Shown: positions 46,644-55,360, counted from the first letter of the stretch. The stretch: DNA of 64,000 bases from Natronospira bacteriovora (GCF_030848495.1 NZ_JAVDDT010000004.1:243152-307151), one strand, 5' to 3'. Notes: generated by a model not told the origin, from the letters alone. Numbers and translations: made by a program.

Positions 46644-47174
46644 GTGAAGCGACTACTGACGTACTTTCTGCTCCTGACAGCGCTTGGCCTTGTCACTGCC
46701 TGCGGCTGGCAGCTGCGCGGTGCGCCCAGCCTGCCGGATGAAATGTCGGTGATCTACATCGACACCCGCAACCCCCACGGCCGCCTCGCCCGCGAACTCA
46801 CCCGCCTGCTCGACAGCGGCGACGCCCGCGTCACCCGCAAGCGGGACGAAGCCACCGCCGTGCTGCGCATCCTGGACACCAGCTCCCAGCGCCGGGTGCT
46901 CTCGGTCAACCTTGCCGGCCGCCCGGAAGAGATCCGCGTCATCTATCGGGTGGAATTCGACGTGCGCAGCGCCCGGGGCGAGACCCTCATCGAACGCCAG
47001 CGCATGGTCCTCAACCGCGACATCAGCACCGACCCCGCCGACCCCCTCGGCGCCAGCCAGGAAGCCAGCCGCCTCGCCCAGGCCCTGGAAGAAGAAATCG
47101 TCCAATCCGTCGTCCTCCGCATCCAGGCCCTCGCCCGCAACCTGCCCGAGAACGACAACGGACCAACGAAATAA
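46644..47174 (+). CDS. lptE: LPS-assembly lipoprotein LptE
   Basis: 176-residue outer-membrane lipoprotein that plugs the LptD barrel and helps LPS reach the cell surface. The signal peptide MKRLLTYFLLLTALGLVTAC ends in a lipobox with Cys20, followed directly by GWQLRGAPSLPDEM, the conserved LptE (RlpB) start. The alpha/beta domain ends with SQEASRLAQALEEEIVQSVVLRIQAL. In enterics leuS-lptE-holA are consecutive; here holA is absent and a class C repeat element follows the stop codon. Part of the C-terminus (PENDNGPTK) is polar and variable. Confidence 0.92.
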   Translation: MKRLLTYFLLLTALGLVTACGWQLRGAPSLPDEMSVIYIDTRNPHGRLARELTRLLDSGDARVTRKRDEATAVLRILDTSSQRRVLSVNLAGRPEEIRVIYRVEFDVRSARGETLIERQRMVLNRDISTDPADPLGASQEASRLAQALEEEIVQSVVLRIQALARNLPENDNGPTK

Positions 47175-47176
47175 GA

Positions 47177-47610
47177 AAAAACATTTAGCCGCGAAATGCA
47201 CGCGAAATGGACGCTAGATTTGGGCCGTGCTGTGGGGGATGCCGTGCTGCTTCGGGGAGGTGGTGCCAGCTGAGCCGCCGCCTTACCTAATGGCACCGTA
47301 GGAGCGGATTTATCCGCGATAACAATCACTCGGTTGGCACGCCACTAAACCGAAACCCCCTGTAGGCGCGGATTTATCCGCGCAATGGCCGGAATCCGCC
47401 GTTTGATTCTCTAAACGGATCCCCCGGGATTTCATCAATTCCCGAATCGGCGCGTTCAGGGTGGGTTCGCGAAACGCAGTTGGCCGGCGAATTTAAGTCA
47501 TTGCGCGGATAAATCCGCGCCTACAGCGGGTTTCGATCAGCCACGGCCCCTCACCCCGCACGGCCCAAATCTAGCGTCCATTTCGCGTGCATCTCGCGGC
47601 TAAATCTTTT
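47177..47610. repeat. Large class C inverted element between lptE and lnt
   Basis: Near-perfect terminal inverted repeats of about 53 bp: 47177-47230 and 47558-47610, containing TTTAGCCGCG, GAAATGCACGCGAAATGG and the perfect core GGACGCTAGATTTGGGCCGT. Nested within is a perfect 28-bp inverted pair at 47360-47387 and 47499-47526, each half itself a GCGCGGATTTATCCGCGC palindrome (REPIN-like), plus a further REP-like unit at about 47299-47321. No gene is present. The element fills the space between convergent stop codons almost exactly. Confidence 0.9.
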
Positions 47611-49118
47611 CAGCCTTTCCTACGCCGCCATCCAATCCACCCAATCAACCCCAAAAACACCGGCACATTAATCCAGTTCCCCGTCAGCACAAACGGCGTG
47701 GCCCCGGTGCGGAACTGATATTCCCCCACCAGCGTCCCGGTACGAAACTGCTCATAGCGCTCGCGCACCTTGCCGCGGTGATCAATGATCGCCGAGATAC
47801 CCGTATTGGTGGCCCGCAGCATCTCCCGGCGGGTTTCAATGCTGCGCATGCGGGCAATCTGCAGATGCTGGTGCGGGGCGATGGACTCACCGAACCAGGC
47901 ATCGTTGCTCACGTTCACCAGCAGGCCGGCCTCGGGGAAGGGCGGGCGAATCACCCGGGGAAACGCATCCTCATAACAGATGGAGGCGCCCATCGGCCGC
48001 CCGCCAATATCCAGCAGCGGCTGATCCCGCCCACCGCGCTCGAAATCGGAATAGGGCATGCTCAGCACCCGCATCCACTCGCGCACGAAATCCGGCACCG
48101 GGAAGAACTCGCCAAAGGGCACCAGCTGGTGCTTGGCATAGAAGCGGTGTTCCTCATCCAGCTGCAGGATGTTGTTGTAGAACTGCCCGTCCCGGTCCTG
48201 GCTGAGAATGCCCATCAGCACCTCGGTGCCGGTCTCCTGCGAACGCCGGGTCATGGGTTCCAGCACCCGCTGGCGTACCTGGTGATAAAGCACCGGCAGG
48301 GCCGCCTCCGGCCAGATGATCACATCCACCTTGCCCCAGTAGGGCTCGCTCAGGCTCTGGTACAGCTCAATGGTGGGCTCGCGCTCCTCCGGCAGCCACT
48401 TGCGCTCCTGGGGTACATTGCCCTGCACCAGGGCGGCCAGCTGCGGCTCGCCATCCGCCTGGCTCCATTCCAGCTGCTGCAGGCCAAGGCCGCCCAGCCA
48501 CAGGGCCAGAAAGGCGGCCGCCGCCGGCAGGCGTGCCCGGCGGTGATGACGCAGAAACTGAAGGATCAGCCCGGCGGAGAGCGCCAGCAGAAAGCCCAGG
48601 CCATAGATGCCCACCACCGGCGCAAAGCCCGCCATCACACTGTCGGTCTGGCTGTAGCCCACCGACAGCCAGGGAAAGCCTGACAGGAACCAGCCCCGGA
48701 ACCACTCGGAAAAGCCCCACAGGGCCGGCAGCAGCACCAGCTCCCGCCGCCAGTCCGGCGCCGGCGCCAGGCGCGCCGCCAGATAGGCCACCAGGGCCGG
48801 GTACAGGGCCAGAAAGCACACCAGCGCCACCATCATGGCAATGGCCAGCGGCAGCGGCACATTGCCGAAGAACACCAGGGTCTCGTACAGCCAGTAGGTG
48901 CCGGCACCGAACAGCCCCACCCCGAACAGCCAGCCCAGCCAGAAGGCCCGCCGCGGCCCATGCCCGTTCCACAGCCAGAAGGCCGCCACCAGGCCCACCA
49001 CCGCCAGCGGCCACAGCCCGAAGGGCGCAAAGCTCAGCACCATCACCGCACCGGCGGCCAGACTGAGCAGAGATTCCTGTCGCGGCCGGCGGGCCCATTC
49101 CAGAATGCGCATCGTCAC
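47610..49118 (-). CDS. lnt: Apolipoprotein N-acyltransferase
   Basis: 502-residue inner-membrane enzyme that adds the third acyl chain to lipoproteins. The N-terminal half has about six to seven transmembrane helices; the C-terminal half is a nitrilase-like periplasmic domain with catalytic Glu271 (IIWPEAALPVL), Lys329 (YAKHQLVPFGEF) and Cys381 (GASICYEDAFP). A last hydrophobic span near 475-495 is present. GTG 49118 and ATG 49112 are both possible starts. It converges with lptE. It acts on LptE and the other lipoproteins encoded in the window. Confidence 0.95.
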   Translation of the reverse strand: MTMRILEWARRPRQESLLSLAAGAVMVLSFAPFGLWPLAVVGLVAAFWLWNGHGPRRAFWLGWLFGVGLFGAGTYWLYETLVFFGNVPLPLAIAMMVALVCFLALYPALVAYLAARLAPAPDWRRELVLLPALWGFSEWFRGWFLSGFPWLSVGYSQTDSVMAGFAPVVGIYGLGFLLALSAGLILQFLRHHRRARLPAAAAFLALWLGGLGLQQLEWSQADGEPQLAALVQGNVPQERKWLPEEREPTIELYQSLSEPYWGKVDVIIWPEAALPVLYHQVRQRVLEPMTRRSQETGTEVLMGILSQDRDGQFYNNILQLDEEHRFYAKHQLVPFGEFFPVPDFVREWMRVLSMPYSDFERGGRDQPLLDIGGRPMGASICYEDAFPRVIRPPFPEAGLLVNVSNDAWFGESIAPHQHLQIARMRSIETRREMLRATNTGISAIIDHRGKVRERYEQFRTGTLVGEYQFRTGATPFVLTGNWINVPVFLGLIGWIGWRRRKG

Positions 49119-49274
49119 GAGTTTCCCATTGGCGGCACAAAGCCGCGATTATGGCATGCCCGCCCAGCGGGATTAAGCACCGCCCCAGCGTGGAGAAAGC
49201 CCCCCGCCTGACCTATTCTTGCTCTGTCACAACACCCAACACCGAATCACAACCATCACCAGGGGAGCATCACC

Positions 49275-49403
49275 ATGGAAGCACTCGGCTGGGGTCATCC
49301 CGTCGGCATCGGCATCTTCCTCGCCGGCCTGGGCGTCTTCTTCTGGGGCATCTACAACCTCAGTCGCAGCGACCGGGACAAGAAAAACAAGAACGAGGAA
49401 TAA
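49275..49403 (+). CDS. Small single-span membrane protein
   Basis: 42-residue open frame starting MEALGWGHPVGIGIFLAGLG, with one hydrophobic helix (residues about 9-29, ending FFWGIYNL) and a charged C-terminal tail (SRSDRDKKNKNEE). An AGGGGAG site lies 8 bp before the ATG, and the MAPEG gene starts 3 bp after its stop, so it is probably translated with it. No family recognised. The ribosome site, codon use like the host and tight coupling support a real gene; a role next to the MAPEG protein is only positional. Confidence 0.7.
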   Translation: MEALGWGHPVGIGIFLAGLGVFFWGIYNLSRSDRDKKNKNEE

Positions 49404-49406
49404 ACC

Positions 49407-49823
49407 ATGAGTCATTCCGTTATCGCCCTGATCGGCATCATCGGCTGGACCTTCCTGCTCATCTTCATCAACGAGCTCATGCGCTCCTGGCTCGTGCTCG
49501 CCCGCCGCAAGGACCCCGGCACCTTCCAGCCCGACGGCCTGGACGTCTCGCCCTTCGCCCACCGTCTGGCGCGCGCCCACGCCAACTGTTATGAAAGCTT
49601 TCCCCTGATCGGCGGTGTTCTCCTGCTGGCCATCGCCACCGGCCACACCGCCATCACCGACACCCTGGCCCTCTGGCTGCTCGCCGCCCGCATCATCCAG
49701 TCCAGCATCCACCTGGCCTCCATCTCCGGCCCCGCCGTCACCGCCCGCTTCGTCTTCTACTTCATCCAGCTCCTGATCGTCGGTTGGTGGCTGATCGGCT
49801 TCGCCTGCGAATATCTCGTCTAG
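49407..49823 (+). CDS. MAPEG family membrane protein
   Basis: 138 residues with four hydrophobic spans (about 6-24, 70-90, 92-108, 113-133). The segment AHRLARAHANCYESFPLIGGVLLLA matches the MAPEG (membrane-associated eicosanoid/glutathione metabolism) family, where Arg/Asn/Glu residues line a trimeric glutathione-binding site. RAHANCYESFP is the family-typical motif. Bacterial members have uncertain substrates. It is preceded by the 42-residue membrane protein and followed by a strong hairpin. Confidence 0.82.
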   Translation: MSHSVIALIGIIGWTFLLIFINELMRSWLVLARRKDPGTFQPDGLDVSPFAHRLARAHANCYESFPLIGGVLLLAIATGHTAITDTLALWLLAARIIQSSIHLASISGPAVTARFVFYFIQLLIVGWWLIGFACEYLV

Positions 49824-49835
49824 ACTCAACGGCAG

Positions 49836-49860
49836 GGCCTGCCCCATTCCGGGGCAGGCC
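49836..49860 (+). terminator. Hairpin after the MAPEG gene
   Basis: Perfect 10-bp stem GGCCTGCCCC / GGGGCAGGCC with a 5-nt loop; no U-run follows, so termination strength is uncertain. Confidence 0.6.
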
Positions 49861-49883
49861 TCATCCGAAAGAGGGGAGACAAT

Positions 49884-50291
49884 ATGGATATCGCCAGCCA
49901 GATCCTCATCGTGGGCGGCACCACGCTGCTCACCTTCGGCCTGTTCATGGGCATCCCCATGGTGCTCGTCCGCAACCGCAGCGCCCAGGCGCCCCGTTAC
50001 CTCTTCGCCGCCCACCTGGTTCCCATCATCCAGGGCGGCCTCCTCCTGGCCCTTACCATTGCCCTGGACTACGCCAGCCTGCCACCGTGGCTGGCCACGA
50101 TGACTGCCGCCTTCCTGGTCGGTGGTATGGCGCTGTTCGTCGCCGGCCTCGCCCTCAACTGGCTCCAGGGCATCAAGGACGCCTTCGCCGAAAACGCCGT
50201 CGGCGGCAAAGTCTCGGCGCTGGGGCTGCCCTTCGTTCTCAGTGGTGGTGTGTTCCTCCTGGCAGGTGTGTATTTCCGAGTGCTAGCCTGA
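49884..50291 (+). CDS. Four-TM membrane protein of unknown function
   Basis: 135 residues, not recognised. Four helices at about 7-28, 42-62, 68-92 and 108-131, joined by short loops; the only soluble stretches are RNRSAQAPRYL after helix 1 and GIKDAFAENAVGGK between helices 3 and 4. A GAGGGGAG site lies before the ATG at 49884. It may belong with the upstream MAPEG gene as a small membrane unit, but the hairpin at 49836 separates them. No signals of transfer; codon use is host-like. Confidence 0.65.
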   Translation: MDIASQILIVGGTTLLTFGLFMGIPMVLVRNRSAQAPRYLFAAHLVPIIQGGLLLALTIALDYASLPPWLATMTAAFLVGGMALFVAGLALNWLQGIKDAFAENAVGGKVSALGLPFVLSGGVFLLAGVYFRVLA

Positions 50292-50438
50292 ATGCATCGC
50301 GCGTTTATCAACGTTTTAGCGGAGGTGGTCATCATGCGGGTATCCGCTATGCCTGCTACCAAGGTGCACCTCCCAATGTGGGATATGTGTCAGGGTTAGG
50401 TTATTCATCAATGGTAGGCAGCTCACGTGGAGGGTTTC

Positions 50439-51467
50439 ATGGAGAAGAAGCTATGTCGGATTTGCTGGAACACAGCAGGATGGACGCGGCCGACGGGTGA
50501 GGCAGCAGAGCTAGAAACTGGGAATAGTTACGTTGCAACTCATGGCTTTGGTCATGAGGAATGGTTGTTTAACTACGAATGGATGGTTAACGGCTACAGG
50601 TATGGCTTCGTGCAGCCCATAGGGAAGTTTCATTCCAAATATGCAGGCCAGAATACCTCGCTTTGCCTCTATACAGTCACGCCCGAGCAAAGCCGCCTTG
50701 TAGTGGGGGTGATTCGTGATGTTTACATCCCAACCTTGACTGAGACGAAGCAGATACTTAGAGAGTACAGGCGGCGTGGTTGGTTCAAACAGATGGAGAA
50801 GGACTGTAGGGAGATCGATGTTGAGTCGTTCGAAGCCGGTGGGTTAAGTGAAGCGAATGCAGTAAATATTCGGTTCAAGCCGGAAAGTGTCGAGCTGTTT
50901 GATCCTATGATGGTTGCCGATCCAGCCCACACGATTTCTAAAAATTCTCGATATCATCCGTTTAACTGGGATGGTGTAGTCCCAGTTGTGCGTGGTGATG
51001 CGAGGGGTGCGCAAAAAAGCGCAAAAAAGAGGTCGGAGAAATCACGTCAGCGTGCGGCTCAAGAGGGTGTTGAGTACGATCCAACGCACGTTAGGATGCA
51101 GAATCGTGTTTTTGATTTGCTCGTAAAGAATTTCGGCGATAGTCGGGTTTTTTACGAGCGTGACTTTGTCGATTTATCGATCGATGCTCCCAATAGGACC
51201 ACATTCATTGAAATCAAGACTGCCCCTACTGCTAGGCGTTGCATACGCGAGGCGTTAGGGCAGTTGCTAGAGTACGCGCATTACCACAAGGCTCGTGCTA
51301 AATGTGACCTCGTCGTCATGGGGCAGGTGCAGATGGGTAAGCAAGATAAATCTTATCTCGATCTGTTGCGAAAGCGATACAACCTCCCGATACATTACAG
51401 TCAGTACATTTGGGAGACTAATTCGCTCCGAGGTTGGGGCGAGGGTTTTCGAAGCATTTCGAAATAG
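50439..51467 (+). CDS. Orphan PD-(D/E)XK nuclease-like protein with N-terminal Cys motif
   Basis: 342 residues; ATG 50439 with GGAGGG 4 bp upstream is chosen over GTG 50427. The N-terminus has CRICWN (Cys-x2-Cys) followed by THGFGHEEWLFNYEW, a motif-like block reminiscent of predicted restriction-associated proteins. The C-terminal region (about 210-330) contains ERDFVDLSIDAPNRTTFIEIKTAPTARRCIREALGQLLEYAHY, in which FIEIK is the strand-E-x-K of a PD-(D/E)XK nuclease and the following RxxxREALGQL helix is typical. A Lys/Ala-rich linker separates them. GC is well below that of both neighbours, suggesting transfer. Likely a defence or DNA-processing nuclease; no methylase is adjacent. Confidence 0.6.
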   Translation: MEKKLCRICWNTAGWTRPTGEAAELETGNSYVATHGFGHEEWLFNYEWMVNGYRYGFVQPIGKFHSKYAGQNTSLCLYTVTPEQSRLVVGVIRDVYIPTLTETKQILREYRRRGWFKQMEKDCREIDVESFEAGGLSEANAVNIRFKPESVELFDPMMVADPAHTISKNSRYHPFNWDGVVPVVRGDARGAQKSAKKRSEKSRQRAAQEGVEYDPTHVRMQNRVFDLLVKNFGDSRVFYERDFVDLSIDAPNRTTFIEIKTAPTARRCIREALGQLLEYAHYHKARAKCDLVVMGQVQMGKQDKSYLDLLRKRYNLPIHYSQYIWETNSLRGWGEGFRSISK

Positions 51468-51597
51468 TTTCGGTTGGAGTCGTTCTGAATCCAATATTTA
51501 TTTCGGAAATTCTAGATCTCGCCATCTCCAGTTAGAGACGTGGGGGAGTGGTGTCTTCTATTCTGCTATATGAAGCGACCCGCTGCAGGAGCGCCTG

Positions 51598-53187
51598 ATG
51601 CCAAACCCCGAAGCGGCTCTGGATATCGAAGCCCTGAAAAACCCGGACTGCTACCCCCACCCCGTGGCATCGGTGGAGACCATCGAAACCCACGGTAACT
51701 GGATCCTGCTGGCCGGGGACTACGCCTACAAGATCAAGAAGCCGGTGGATCTGGGCTTCATGGATTTCTCCACCCTGGAAAAGCGCCGCTTCAGCTGCGA
51801 AGAGGAAATCCGCCTCAACTGCCGTTTGGCGCCGGCGATCTACCATGAGGTGCTGGGCATCACCGGCTCCCCCGAGGCGCCCCGCATGAGCGGGGAGGGC
51901 GAGCCCTTCGAATACGCCGTCCAGATGACCCGCTTCGACAATGAGCAGCGCCTGGATCGCTGCCTCGCCCGCGGCGAGCTGTCAGCCGAGGCCCTCGACC
52001 GCCTGGCCGAAGACATCGCCGCCTTCCACGCCGATGCCCCCAACACCGTGGCGGACACCGCCGACACCGCCGAAGGCAATAACCGCTACGGCGACCCCGA
52101 CGCACTCCACGAAATGAGCGCCGACAACTTCCGCGACTGTCGCCGCCTGCTGCCGGAAGGCGACCAGGCCCTGCTCTCGGAAGTGGAGGCCCTGAGCGAG
52201 GCCCGCTTCCAGCAACTGGCCGAAACCCTCGCCGCCCGCCAACAGCAGGGCCACGTCCGTGAATGCCACGGTGACTTGCACCTGGCCAACCTGGTCTTCC
52301 ACGAGGGCCGCATCCAGGCCTTCGACTGCATCGAATTCAACCCGGACTTTCGCTGGATCGACACCGCCAACGAAGCCGCCTTCCTCACCATGGACCTCAA
52401 GTACCGGGGCCGCCCGGACCTGGCCAGCCGCTGGCTCAACGCCTACCTGGAAGCCTCCGGTGACCACCAGGCCGTCCCCCTGCTGGGCTTTTTCGAGGCC
52501 TACCGCGCCATGATCCGCGCCAAGGTCACCCTGATCCGGGCCAGCCAGCACCCCGGCAGCGAGGAAGCCGCCCGGGAAGAAGCCGCCGCCCGCGACTACA
52601 TCCAGCTCGCACACGACAGCCTCAAACCCGGCCGGGGCCGCATCATCATCATGATGGGGCTCTCCGCCAGCGGAAAGAGCCACATCGCCCGGCAACTTGT
52701 CCAGGCCCTGCCGGCCCTGCGTCTGCGCTCAGACGTGGAGCGCAAGCGCCTCTTCGGCCTCGACACCCTGGCCGACACCCGCGCCGAGATCGACAGCGGC
52801 ATCTACACCCCCGAAGCCAGCCGCCAGACCTACCAGCGCCTGGCCGACCTGGCCCGGCTCATCGCCAGCGCCGGCTACACCGTCATCGTCGATGCCACCT
52901 TCCTCCAGAAACCTCACCGCGAGCGCTTCCGCCAGCTCGCCGCCGACAACAAGCTCGGCTTCACCATCCTCCACACCGGCGCCCCACTGGAGGTCCTGGA
53001 AGCCCGCATCCGCCAACGCCAGGCCCACGGCACCGACCCCTCCGAAGCCGACATCACCGTCCTCCACGCCCAGCGAGATGAAATTGAAGCATTGAGCGAA
53101 GCCGAGGCTAGCCACAGCCTCACCATCGACACCACCCGGCCCACCGATATCAAAGCCGTTTCCCGCCGGATCCGGGCCATGGATTGA
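51598..53187 (+). CDS. Bifunctional aminoglycoside phosphotransferase-like / AAA ATPase-kinase protein
   Basis: 529 residues. The N-terminal kinase-like domain shows ECHGDLHLANLVFHEGRIQAFDCIEFNPDFRWID near 222-255, the Brenner HGDLH-x4-N and Asp motifs of APH/choline-kinase folds. From about residue 350 a P-loop kinase domain begins, MMGLSASGKSHIAR, with LRSDVERKRLFG and DATFLQKPHRERF typical of zeta-toxin/gluconokinase-like ATPases (COG0645-type). This fusion is widespread in proteobacteria and its substrate is unknown; it is not a known resistance gene. GGAG lies 8 bp before the ATG. Confidence 0.82.
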   Translation: MPNPEAALDIEALKNPDCYPHPVASVETIETHGNWILLAGDYAYKIKKPVDLGFMDFSTLEKRRFSCEEEIRLNCRLAPAIYHEVLGITGSPEAPRMSGEGEPFEYAVQMTRFDNEQRLDRCLARGELSAEALDRLAEDIAAFHADAPNTVADTADTAEGNNRYGDPDALHEMSADNFRDCRRLLPEGDQALLSEVEALSEARFQQLAETLAARQQQGHVRECHGDLHLANLVFHEGRIQAFDCIEFNPDFRWIDTANEAAFLTMDLKYRGRPDLASRWLNAYLEASGDHQAVPLLGFFEAYRAMIRAKVTLIRASQHPGSEEAAREEAAARDYIQLAHDSLKPGRGRIIIMMGLSASGKSHIARQLVQALPALRLRSDVERKRLFGLDTLADTRAEIDSGIYTPEASRQTYQRLADLARLIASAGYTVIVDATFLQKPHRERFRQLAADNKLGFTILHTGAPLEVLEARIRQRQAHGTDPSEADITVLHAQRDEIEALSEAEASHSLTIDTTRPTDIKAVSRRIRAMD

Positions 53188-53538
53188 AGCGGCAACCGCC
53201 TCCTGACGACGACGCAGGGGGGTGACATCGCGAGGTTCCTGAGCGTGCTGTGACGAGCGACACGCGCCTGCAGGTGGCCGGAGCTGGACCATCCACAGCC
53301 GAGGCCGGTGTCGAAATTGACCGCTGTCATACGACCAGATCTAGAACGGCCCACCGAGGGGGCGGCCGGTTTGAGAATGGCGCCCCGGCGATCCGTGGCC
53401 GTGGCACGGAAACGGTCGGCGGTTCATAGTATCTGCTGGGCGTGACGGCCTGTGGTCGCCAGCAAGACCGGGAGGACTCCCCGGCCGATTGGCCGCGGCG
53501 TCCTGCCTGCGGATGAAGCCCAACGAAGGAGAATGCCA
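53188..53538. other. 351-bp intergenic stretch, nothing firm
   Basis: No gene, repeat arm or REP hairpin is recognisable. It is GC-rich with a TAGTAT near 53427 that might be a -10 for the DUF1428 gene, without a convincing -35. Confidence 0.5.
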
Positions 53539-53898
53539 ATGAGTCGCTATGTGGATGGTTTTGTGTTGGCCGTACCGAAGGCCAATCTTGAAGCGTATCG
53601 GAAGATGGCGGAAGAGGCCGGCAAGGTGTGGATGGAGCACGGTGCCCTGGAGTATATCGAATGCGTCGGCGACGATGTTCAGCCGGGCAAGGTCACTTCG
53701 TTCCCTCAGGCGGTGCAGCTCAAGGACGACGAGGTCGTGATCTTTTCCTGGATCGTCTACAAGTCGAGGCAGCAACGCGACGAAATCAACGAGAAGGTCA
53801 TGAAGGACTCGCGCATTGCCGGCTACAAGCCTGAAGACATGCCATTTGACGGCATGCGCATGTTCTGGGGTGGATTCGAGACAGTAGTGGAGCTTTGA
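53539..53898 (+). CDS. DUF1428 family protein (YbaA-like)
   Basis: 119 residues starting MSRYVDGFVLAVPKANLEAY, the DUF1428 signature, with VGDDVQPGKVTSFPQAV and a C-terminal MPFDGMRMFWGGFE that is also family-diagnostic. It is a dimeric alpha/beta-barrel-type small protein of the kind that co-occurs with stress and demethylation-related genes; biochemical function unknown. AAGGAG lies 9 bp before the ATG. It is followed after 90 bp by two DHFR-fold genes of similar host-like GC, perhaps one accessory group. Confidence 0.9.
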   Translation: MSRYVDGFVLAVPKANLEAYRKMAEEAGKVWMEHGALEYIECVGDDVQPGKVTSFPQAVQLKDDEVVIFSWIVYKSRQQRDEINEKVMKDSRIAGYKPEDMPFDGMRMFWGGFETVVEL

Positions 53899-53988
53899 CA
53901 CCGGGGGTCATCACGCCCGAGATGGTCACTTGGCTCCGGTTCGATTCCGAAACGGAGGAGGCCGTCATCCTGATTGCAGGAGGTTTCA

Positions 53989-54597
53989 ATGAGAAAGCTG
54001 ATTGCCTCGGCGTTCGTTTCGCTTGACGGTGTGGTGCAGGCACCCGGCGGGCCGGACGAGGATCCGGCGGAAGGCTTTGCCTACGGCGGCTGGATGTTCG
54101 GTTACTTTGATGAAGCCATGGCCCTGTCGGGAAGTGGCTTTGACGGCAAAGACCGTGAACTGGTGCTCGGGCGCCGGACTTATGAAATCTTTGAGGCGTA
54201 TTGGCCGAACCAGCCGGATGATAATCCCGTCGCCCGAACATTCAATTCAACAAAAAAGCATGTTGCCTCGAGAACATTGAAAACACTGCACTGGAAGAAC
54301 TCGGTGTTGCTGGGCAATGACGCGGCTCAAGCGATCGCCGTGCTCAAGACGCAGGCCGGTCGGGATCTCCAGATCATCGGCAGCAGCAATCTGATCCAGT
54401 CGCTGCAGGCGGCGTCCCTGATTGATGAGTACCACCTGTGGACCTTCCCGGTGGTTCTGGGTCGTGGCAAGCGGCTGTTCGAGGCCGGCGCGAAACCGGG
54501 CGCCCTGCGTCTTGTCAGTTCACGTACTTCAAGTACCGGTGTTGTCATGAGCGCTTACATCCCGGCTGGCGACATCCAGCTTGGGTCTCTGGGATGA
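53989..54597 (+). CDS. Dihydrofolate reductase-fold protein (RibD C-terminal family) 1
   Basis: 202 residues of the DHFR/RibD-C superfamily. MRKLIASAFVSLDGVVQAPGG, ELVLGRRTYEIFEAYWP and GRDLQIIGSSNLIQSLQ are the nucleotide-binding signatures, followed by the C-terminal VVLGRGKRLFE. Such single-domain proteins are NADPH-dependent reductases of uncertain substrate rather than true DHFR. AGGAGG precedes ATG 53989. A second member lies 58 bp downstream, so this may be a duplicated pair, though they are divergent. Confidence 0.85.
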   Translation: MRKLIASAFVSLDGVVQAPGGPDEDPAEGFAYGGWMFGYFDEAMALSGSGFDGKDRELVLGRRTYEIFEAYWPNQPDDNPVARTFNSTKKHVASRTLKTLHWKNSVLLGNDAAQAIAVLKTQAGRDLQIIGSSNLIQSLQAASLIDEYHLWTFPVVLGRGKRLFEAGAKPGALRLVSSRTSSTGVVMSAYIPAGDIQLGSLG

Positions 54598-54655
54598 CCC
54601 GGGTCTGATTGACGAGCGTAATATCTGGTACAGCGGATTGCTGCAGGAGGATGTA

Positions 54656-55231
54656 ATGCGACCCCTTCGATATTCCATCAATATCACATTGGATGGATGC
54701 TGCGACCATCAGGCGGTCATCCCGAGTGAGGAGCTGCATCACCATGCAGCGGCAGGCATCGCCCGGGCCGATGCACTCCTTTTCGGGCGGGAAATCTACG
54801 AGATGATGGAGGCGGCGTGGCGGCCGGTGGCTGAGACGGGAATCCGGCCAGACTGGATGCCCGACTGGATGGAACCCTTTGCCCGCACAATCCATGCTGC
54901 AAGGAAGTATGTCGTATCCAGCACCCTGGAGCGGGTTGATTGGAACGCGGAGCTTGTGCGTGGGGATTTGAGGGAGGCGGTTCAAAAGCTCAAGCAGGAA
55001 CCGGGCAACGGTCTGGTTACGGGCGGCGTGACGCTGCCGTTTGCGTTGGCGGAGCTGGGATTGATTGATGAGTACGAGTTCATTGTGCATCCCAGGCTGG
55101 TAGGCCATGGGCCCAGCCTGTTTGCGGGGTTATCACGACATCTCGACTTGAAGCTCGTGGGCCGGCTGGAGCTCGGTTCGGGCGCGGTGGCACTGCGCTA
55201 CCGGCCGGAACACCAAGAATCGCCAGGCTAG
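54656..55231 (+). CDS. Dihydrofolate reductase-fold protein (RibD C-terminal family) 2
   Basis: 191 residues: MRPLRYSINITLDGCCDHQAV, ADALLFGREIYEMMEAAW and a VTGGVTLPFALAELGLIDEYEF motif, followed by HPRLVGHGPSLF. This is the RibD-C/DHFR-like fold again but only weakly similar to its neighbour, so not a recent duplication. AGGAGG lies 6 bp before ATG 54656. Function is inferred only as an NADPH-dependent reductase. It ends just before a short open frame that may be a relic. Confidence 0.82.
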   Translation: MRPLRYSINITLDGCCDHQAVIPSEELHHHAAAGIARADALLFGREIYEMMEAAWRPVAETGIRPDWMPDWMEPFARTIHAARKYVVSSTLERVDWNAELVRGDLREAVQKLKQEPGNGLVTGGVTLPFALAELGLIDEYEFIVHPRLVGHGPSLFAGLSRHLDLKLVGRLELGSGAVALRYRPEHQESPG

Positions 55232-55234
55232 ATC

Positions 55235-55360
55235 ATGTCATGCCGGTGCAGCCACCGTAGATGCGGAATCGACAAGAAGCCCCTCTACTATGAATTCGCC
55301 AATGCCACTCACAACATGACCGAGGCCGACGTCTTCGAGAAGTTCGCGTCGGGCAGTTAG
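55235..55360 (+). CDS. Possible 41-residue ORF or gene remnant
   Basis: ATG frame of 42 codons ending TAG, reading CGIDKKPLYYEFANATHNMTEADVFEKFAS in its second half, which looks protein-like but is not recognised. It has no clear ribosome site. It could be a remnant of a larger gene or a small protein. Rest of 55232-55499: nothing recognised. Confidence 0.25.
   Translation: MSCRCSHRRCGIDKKPLYYEFANATHNMTEADVFEKFASGS

Noticed and set aside
50292..50438. Possible attC before the orphan nuclease
   Set aside because: Sequence has TTTATCAAC-like pieces but no inverted R''/R' pair, so the nuclease gene is not called a cassette.
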